A stretch of DNA of 11,158 bases from Gammaproteobacteria bacterium (GTDB lineage: Bacteria; Pseudomonadota; Gammaproteobacteria; SZUA-229). Both the position numbers and the translations under genes were made by a program. The stretch is taken from the NCBI GenBank assembly GCA_016764035.1, contig JAESSQ010000202.1:1-11158 (forward strand). Reading direction: 5' to 3'. Below, in pieces: positions 1-6,100 of this stretch. A model generated the notes under the pieces. It was not told the origin of the DNA. It did no database searches and saw nothing but the letters and a program-made list of their open reading frames with translations. How positions within the stretch are numbered: the stretch's first letter is position 1; each line of letters begins with the position of its first letter.

Positions 1-2
1 GC

Positions 3-410
3 CATAATTCCCCGCATCTCTCGCACGAAATACCAAAAAGGCAAGACGGCATACGCAATACCGGCAGCTTTAATCAAAACGAGCCACCGCGAACAGATCA
101 CTACCCGACGCAACAAAGTGAAAATCTAAACCCGGCTAATAGTGATGGTCAGGACAGCCCTGCCCGAAAGTCATCAGGCAATAGCAATCAATATCTCTTT
201 GAACAAAATGGATCAGGAAAAACAGGCAACCGAACTGAAAGCAAGACCAAGGGTGGTCATGTCCTTATCGAAAAACTCTTCGTTGATTTTCAAACAACTA
301 ATGCACTGATGAGATCAGAGCGCGAGCGTCATATCCTCTGCGCCATGAAACCCCGTCTTTTAAATGAGCAGACATCCCGAAACCGCCTAACAACTCACCA
401 ATCCAAATAA
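3..410 (+). CDS. C-terminal part of an unrecognised protein, cut by the window edge
   Basis: An open frame enters at the window edge and runs 135 codons to a TAA at 408-410. There is no ATG near its left end, so the start must lie outside the window. The visible part is strongly hydrophilic: the first ~75 residues are rich in Asn, Gln, Ser and Pro and look disordered. A more ordered stretch (GGHVLIEKLFVDFQ, roughly residues 80-93) follows, then an Arg-rich tail ending in THQSK. I see no catalytic motif, membrane segment or signal peptide. I do not recognise the family; a long disordered tail of a plasmid or integrative-element protein would fit. That the frame stays open over ~400 bases suggests it is real, but I cannot exclude chance or a decayed gene. 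Confidence 0.45.
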   Translation, partial: HNSPHLSHEIPKRQDGIRNTGSFNQNEPPRTDHYPTQQSENLNPANSDGQDSPARKSSGNSNQYLFEQNGSGKTGNRTESKTKGGHVLIEKLFVDFQTTNALMRSERERHILCAMKPRLLNEQTSRNRLTTHQSK

Positions 411-439
411 GTGCGAAATACGCATCTCTTCTTTACCAG

Positions 440-640
440 ACCTGCAAGCGAAGGCAGGCATCCAGTAAGCAACCTTTTGAAACCCAGTTATAGCTTTATG
501 AATCTTGAAGGCAGGCAAGGGGCAAGCCCTCCTACTCTAGACGTTACGGCCCGAAATACGGGTGCATAGCCAACATCCATAAGCGTCATCAGGCCTCCAT
601 GAAAGGTCGCGCCTGGCGCGGCCTCCGACACAGGAGGTAA
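440..640 (+). promoter_or_regulatory. Hairpin-rich leader upstream of the 59-aa ORF, possible cis-regulatory RNA
   Basis: This 200-base non-coding stretch is unusually rich in self-complementary segments. Visible pairings are CCTGC 441-445 with GCAGG 454-458; GACGTT 540-545 with AGCGTC 582-587 (allowing G-T) enclosing CCCG 550-553 with CGGG 559-562; and a strong GC stem, 605-613 with 615-623. CCTCC at 622-626 can pair with GGAGG at 633-637, which is the Shine-Dalgarno of the ORF starting at 643; other CCTCC copies at 529-533 and 594-598 could compete. This suggests translation control by sequestering the ribosome site. It is also GC-richer than the defence genes to the right. I cannot assign it to a named RNA family, and no covariation is available from one sequence. 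Confidence 0.45.
450..517 (+). repeat. 11-bp direct repeat in the leader
   Basis: GAAGGCAGGCA occurs at 450-460 and again exactly at 507-517, 57 bases apart. The first copy forms the 3' arm of the CCTGC/GCAGG hairpin, so the second copy could compete for the same partner. It may instead be a protein binding repeat. The function is unknown. Confidence 0.5.
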
Positions 641-642
641 AG

Positions 643-822
643 ATGAAACTTCACACAATATTTGAACTGGCAACCCGCAGCGATACCGAGCTGCATGTAA
701 TTTACAGAGATGTGTTCAATGAACTAGCACGGAGCGAAGAAAGCTCTGCTGATAGACGCAATGCACTGGCATCGCTGGAAAATATCAGAAGAGTTATACG
801 ATCAAGGCCTCCATGGCCTTGA
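643..822 (+). CDS. Small conserved-looking hypothetical protein (59 aa)
   Basis: ATG at 643 follows a near-perfect Shine-Dalgarno (AGGAGGT at 632-638) with ideal spacing, and the frame ends in TGA at 820-822. The product is a soluble, charged 59-residue protein. Its first part (MKLHTIFELATRSDTEL) and the stretch RRNALASLENIRRV near residues 39-52 look alpha-helical; the end is Arg/Pro-rich (RSRPPWP). There is no signal peptide or membrane segment. The Rho-independent terminator begins inside its last codons, so this is the last gene of its transcript. The strong ribosome site, structured leader and terminator all argue that it is expressed. I have a loose impression of similar small ORFs in integrative conjugative elements but cannot name a family or function. 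Confidence 0.7.
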   Translation: MKLHTIFELATRSDTELHVIYRDVFNELARSEESSADRRNALASLENIRRVIRSRPPWP

Positions 823-831
823 TCTTTTTTT
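800..831 (+). terminator. Rho-independent terminator
   Basis: A perfect 10-bp stem, GATCAAGGCC (800-809) with GGCCTTGATC (815-824), has a 5-base loop and is followed by seven T (825-831). It overlaps the stop codon of the 59-aa ORF and ends plus-strand transcription before the convergent ATPase gene. On the minus strand no T-run follows the stem, so it should be less effective for the opposing operon. Confidence 0.92.
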
Positions 832-889
832 GGAAACAGACAGTTCGAGCCAGTGGCTAATATGGCCGAGACGATCTTAAAAGAGCAAA
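832..889. other. Short intergenic region between convergent genes
   Basis: These 58 bases separate the plus-strand terminator from the stop codon of the minus-strand ATPase gene. The only symmetry is a short AGCCA/TGGCT inverted repeat (849-859) without a T-run on the minus strand. I see no convincing terminator for the minus-strand operon here. The position may be the junction between element backbone and the defence cargo, but no direct repeat marks it. Confidence 0.4.
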
Positions 890-3175
890 TTATATGTGTA
901 CGAATTTAATAGTTCGTTTTGCGTGATCGAGAAGTTCCTGTTCATTTATATTCGCTGTTTGCCACGCTGGATTTGTATCGTGATGAAAATCATTAGCGTA
1001 ATCTAGGAGCGCGCGAAGCTCGATCCGAGTATCAGGGTTAAGAATTTGTTCTGCCGTGTTTTCCAACTGTTGACAGTGCCCTATGAATGGACCAAGAAGA
1101 TAACCGGGTTTGAAAACGCTTGGACAGGTAACACGAACATAAGATTCCAATATTGGTCTTAATGCTACTGCGACAGCACGCTCATCGACTTCGTGACCAT
1201 TTTCAATAAACTCACTGACCATTAAATAATTACGATCATGCTCAGTGATACTATCTTGATCCACATGCCACTCAGATAAAGTCGAACCTGAACCTAATCG
1301 TGAGATTTTCATGGTAGATACCAGTGTTTTATCTACGCTATCCCACAACCCACATAGAAATGCTTTAGAGTGTGAAAGCACTATTACCTGATTAACGTCA
1401 TTCACCAACGCCTTTATTTCCTGCCTCGTCGTCAGCGACCTATGATCGTCCAAACTTGTCATGGGATCATCGATAATGACAACCATGTTGGCTCGGTCAG
1501 CATTCATTTCTATCGAAGAAAAAAAGAACGCCAAAGCCAATGCGTTTCTATCTCCTGAACTTAACGTGGTTTTGAACGATGGCTTACCTACTTCATTGCT
1601 ATTCAATGGAACAGAAGTATTTTCAATCAGCACACGGTAACTGCAACTGGAACCTCCGCGAATATTCACAGAACTCACCTTCTCTAATCGATACCCCGCA
1701 TTAAATTTATTTAAGTACCTATTGATCGCTTCCTGATATTGGGGAAAAACTTGCGCTCGATATTGATCTAAAGCCGTTCTAGCTTTAACCCTCTCTTCTT
1801 CAGTTGCAGTTTTAAGAGTAACTTCGGCTAGGTAATCATCGCAAAGCACTGACACTTCATCGCTATATCGCGATTTAACTGCTTTCAATCTATTCAAGTC
1901 TACTTCAAGCGCGGCGACATTTGATCCCGCAGCACTTTCTTTAAGAAGTGCTATTCTTTCATTCACAGCTACCAAAGAATTACTCAAATCATGAACGCCC
2001 TTTCTCGCAGCGCGATATTCTTCAATCAAATCGAGAATTTCTTGATTAACGGAAAATGCCTCAAGCGGCGACTCTTTTTTAGCGTCTAATAACGCTTTAA
2101 TGGCATCAAAGCATGATCGCCATAACCGCGTAACTAAAGCCGTATCGAGATCAATCTCGGGGATATCAATAAACTCTGACCAAAATTGTCGATTCTCTGT
2201 AAGCGTTCGAACATTTCGCTCAAACGCAGTCATAAGCTCTGCTCGATGCTCTCTTCCCAAGGTTGATAGAGAAGTCGATATTTCTTCTTTTAACGCCAAA
2301 TATTCCTGACTGAAAATCGATTGATAATGACCAATAATGTCTGAACCTGATAAATCCTGCTTGCAAAATGGACAATCATCCAAATCATTTTCTGTAACAA
2401 CCTTCATGCCAGTGGCGATCCAACTTTCGCCCCCTTCGCCCAAGTTGGCAATATGCTCATTCACCTTGTCTGCCGCCGCAGTTTCAATATCGGGTAGGGA
2501 TTTTGCAAGCAATGTATTTAGGGCTTCGGTATCAAAATCAGGAAGGGATAAGGATATAAACGGGTTCCTCTGTGCGATGAGTTCTGACTTTCTTGCAGCA
2601 GCCAAAGACCTTTCTGCTTCTTGTAGAAGATTGTCAATGTCAGCTATATATTCCAAGGCACAAAACGCTTCAACGCTTAATCCGCAGCGCATTACATCCG
2701 TAATAAGTGCTCCCTTCTCTCTAATTGCCCGGTTATGTGCTTCAATTCTTTCAACAATCTGTTGAAGGGCAGTGTTTAGGGCAACGCCTTCTGCGCCTAT
2801 AATTAGTTCATGTAATTTTTGTCGATGTTCGGTATCTACGTCTATCCCAGAAAATATATTATCTGCAACAAATGCATCATCAAATACCTGAATATTTAAA
2901 TCGCTATCATTCCACGCTCCATTCTCAAACATTGCGGTGTCGCCATTATTGTTAGCGATTACTATATGCGGCTCACCCTGGCCGCCAAGTCTCGTGCGTT
3001 CAATAATTGGTAATGGTTCTTTGTCGCCCAGTGAGCGCAATATTGTGGCAAGCGTTGTTTTACCCCGACTATTTTCTGCATAAATCAAGGCCAGTCTATT
3101 TAGGCCAAGATTGGCTCCTGCATCGACAGAATCAAATTTTCCGACATTTCTAATAAGACTTAAATTATCTAGCAT
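890..3175 (-). CDS. RloC/PrrC-like ABC-type ATPase with zinc hook (AAA_13 family)
   Basis: A cytoplasmic 761-aa ATPase with split SMC/Rad50-like architecture. Walker A is residues 33-41 (AENSRGKTT). Coiled-coil-like segments lie around residues 130-200 and 375-475, with a zinc-hook-like CPFC at 268-271. The ABC signature is LSSGD at 538-542, Walker B is VVIIDDP at 565-571 with a SLDD D-loop, and the switch His is in VLSHS near 602. The C-terminal ~110 residues contain RPILE (Arg673, Glu677) and FHHD (His731, His732), echoing the Arg-Glu-His triad of PrrC/RloC anticodon nucleases. Known RloC proteins join such an ATPase and zinc hook to a tRNA-cleaving domain; that activity is inferred here. 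The start at 3175 has GGAG 10 bases upstream. The gene lies 15 bp after the Type ISP gene and is surely co-transcribed. An alternative is a DNA-repair-type ATPase without nuclease activity. Confidence 0.88.
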   Translation of the reverse strand: MLDNLSLIRNVGKFDSVDAGANLGLNRLALIYAENSRGKTTLATILRSLGDKEPLPIIERTRLGGQGEPHIVIANNNGDTAMFENGAWNDSDLNIQVFDDAFVADNIFSGIDVDTEHRQKLHELIIGAEGVALNTALQQIVERIEAHNRAIREKGALITDVMRCGLSVEAFCALEYIADIDNLLQEAERSLAAARKSELIAQRNPFISLSLPDFDTEALNTLLAKSLPDIETAAADKVNEHIANLGEGGESWIATGMKVVTENDLDDCPFCKQDLSGSDIIGHYQSIFSQEYLALKEEISTSLSTLGREHRAELMTAFERNVRTLTENRQFWSEFIDIPEIDLDTALVTRLWRSCFDAIKALLDAKKESPLEAFSVNQEILDLIEEYRAARKGVHDLSNSLVAVNERIALLKESAAGSNVAALEVDLNRLKAVKSRYSDEVSVLCDDYLAEVTLKTATEEERVKARTALDQYRAQVFPQYQEAINRYLNKFNAGYRLEKVSSVNIRGGSSCSYRVLIENTSVPLNSNEVGKPSFKTTLSSGDRNALALAFFFSSIEMNADRANMVVIIDDPMTSLDDHRSLTTRQEIKALVNDVNQVIVLSHSKAFLCGLWDSVDKTLVSTMKISRLGSGSTLSEWHVDQDSITEHDRNYLMVSEFIENGHEVDERAVAVALRPILESYVRVTCPSVFKPGYLLGPFIGHCQQLENTAEQILNPDTRIELRALLDYANDFHHDTNPAWQTANINEQELLDHAKRTIKFVHI

Positions 3176-3185
3176 TTAGGCAATG

Positions 3186-3189
3186 CTCC
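3186..3189 (-). promoter_or_regulatory. Shine-Dalgarno of the ATPase gene, in the 15-bp operon gap
   Basis: On the minus strand GGAG lies 10 bases before the ATG at 3175, immediately after the TAG stop (3191-3193) of the Type ISP gene. There is no room for a separate promoter or terminator. The ATPase is therefore translated from the same message, probably by re-initiating or nearby ribosomes. Confidence 0.7.
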
Positions 3190-3190
3190 G

Positions 3191-6100
3191 CTAATTCGTA
3201 TTAATATCTAATGGAGGCAAAGACCGGACGATCTTCATCGTTTCCAGGCTTACTGTTATCAGGCGCTGGAATAATTCCAATGGATATTTAGCGTCGCCAA
3301 CAGTTTCAGTTGCATAGAGATTAGCATCATTGACGATACCACTGGCCTTGTCGGTTTTGACGCATTGACGATCCATTACCCAATCTAGGGCTGCTTTGCC
3401 GTTTACGATGTAATCATATGCTTCAAGGGGAATATCTTTGATGGTTATGTGGTCGTTATAAATTACGGTGGTTTTGTCTTTTTCTTTGCCCACCTTGCCA
3501 AACTTCATTTTTGTGACGTAATAATCTTTATCTGTTTTTGGGTTGCCTTCTATTACAACTGGGTAAAGCTCAGCGCTTTCATAATCCACATGCAGTTCAC
3601 CGAGCTTTCTGCCTGCTTCGGTAAACGCCCAAAAATCTTTGGCCTTTTTTACGCATGGAATGTGAGGTAATTGTTTGGAGAGATTATCGGCATAACGGGT
3701 ACGGTATTCCTCGGAATGCAGCAAGCCATAGATATAGTAGAAAATATCTTCTTTTGTTATTGCTTCTTTCGGATAAGCGGTTTTAAAATGCGCTAGCCCC
3801 GTATCTGCAATACCATCTTTGGAGGTGTAGCCCGTTTCTGCTTCCTCAGATGCAAAGAGGTCATCGTCTGCCTCAACGACGTTTTCTTCGTAAATCTTGA
3901 GAGGAAAGCATTGACCTTTTTCTACCATATCAAGACATGGAAGAACATCAACCATGAGAGCAGTAAATCCTGCTCGTGCACCGATACCTGAAATAGAAAT
4001 CACCTTGTTTTGCATCTCTGAATCTGGAAAAATGCGTGGCATCTGGTAAATCATGTCATTCATTTCGCGACTGAAATATGCCCAGTTTTTCGCAAATGGT
4101 CTGTATATTCCATTGCAAATTGATTGCGAACTATATGAGTGTTTCTTCAACTTCAAAATGTCGTTTTTTAACCCTCTAGTCCAACTTATTTTAGAGGCAT
4201 CGGTACAAAGTTTACTTTCCACTTTCAGTTCGTTATTGAATTTTTTTTCTTTTGAAAGACGCTCTACTTCCCCATTATAAAATTTAATCATTGAAATCAT
4301 ATTGCTTTCAACATTTGCTTTCGATGCGTTATAGCACCAAGAATCTCGTCCTGTAGCGATTCCTCTCGAATAATTTTTAAATATAGTCTTCGCGGATTTA
4401 TCCTTTTTGTTTCCAATCTCTATGAATTCATCAAAGCTATCATCACGTTGATTTAGCCAATCATTAAATTTGTCGGGGACAACGGCTTGCCAGCCATCCG
4501 TGGCCGCAATACCATTAATGCTTTTGAAGTTAGAAAGAATTTCTAGTTTTTCAATTTCACTGAGATCATCACCAATATCGTGATAATAGATTTTCCCATG
4601 GATTTTGGCATTTGGATTCTTAACAAGAACTGATATTGAAACACCAGTCATGCTACCTGATCCAAAAATATTTCCGCCTTCTTTCGCTCGGCCTTTACTC
4701 AACATATTTTTACGAATATCTCCACGTAAATGAAAAACATAGAGATTGGTAAATTCTTCCTTAAGAGATTTACGCATACCATCAGCAAAAGAGCGCTCAA
4801 TCCATGCACTGCCTGAGACATAAGCCATTACACCACTTTCGCCTATACGATCACTGCCCCAACGAATGGCGCGGATATAACTATCATAAAGTGCATTTAC
4901 ATTTGTTGCTGTTGAATTAGCGGCATACGTTGTTCTAATACTTTCGTCTAAATTCAAGTATACGACGTTTTGATTTTCGTCATTCGCGCTAGACTGCCCA
5001 GCAGAATAGGGCGGGTTGGCCATGATGACGCGAATATCCAATTCTTTTTGCCGAGTACGTCGCGCACTGTTATCAACCATCAGTTCACTAACCAGATCAT
5101 CCTTTTCATAAAGCTGGAATGTGTCGGTTAAACAGATGCCTTCAAAGGGCTGATAGTCTCCACCGACAAGGCTGTGATAGACAGCTTCGATATTGATGGC
5201 GGCTATGTAATAGGCCAACAAGACAATTTCATTGGCATGAATTTCATTTTTATATTTATGCGGTAATTGTTCTTTGCTAATCAGTCCGCTTTGCATCAAA
5301 CGAGTGATGAATGTGCCTGTCCCTGTGAAGGGATCGATAATATGAACGCCTTTGCTGCCTAATGTTTGCCCAAACTCGGATTTCAGTACGTCGTTCACGC
5401 TATGGATTATGAAGTCCACTACCTCGACGGGTGTATAAACAATACCCAGGCGTTCTGTCATTCTCGGGAAAGCATTGCGGAAGAACTTGTCGTAAAGCTC
5501 CACTACGATCTTCTGTTTCCCTTCCGCATTATCAATTCCTTCCGCGCGCATTTGGACGCTGGCATAGAATTTGTCCAGCGTATCAGCTTCTTTTTCCAGC
5601 TTGTGTTCCTGCAAGATGTCCAGCACATGTTGCATGGCTTGTGATACCGGATTGTTGCTGGCAAAGCTGTATTCTTTGAATAAGGCATCAAACACCGGCT
5701 TGGTAATCAGGTGTTGTGCCAGCATTTCAATAACTTCATCATCAGTAATACTATCGTTAAGATCATCTCGCAATTCTTTAGCAAAGGATTGGAAGGCCGC
5801 AACTTCCTTTTTATTTTTTGAATTGGTAACAATTGTTGTGATTCGCGTAATATGGGTTTTGGCGATCTTAGCAATGTCTTTTGCCCAATCTTCCCAGTGA
5901 TTACGATTACCGCATTTCTTCACGACCTTGGCATAAAGAGCGCGTTCGATCTCTCCAACTTCAAACTGTAACTCGGGTTGCTGCTGGCCCTGAGGTATTT
6001 GCTCTGGTGTACCAATGGAATGAGAGCCTTTACCTGCATCCTTGTTTTTTGTACCTGTGGTCTTCTTGGCTTTGGGATTGATTTTGTCAGTAATCGCAAT

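Noticed and set aside
890..3175. Housekeeping SbcC/Rad50 or RecF
   Set aside because: Shorter than SbcC with no SbcD partner, a C-terminal extra domain unlike RecF, and placement in a restriction operon.
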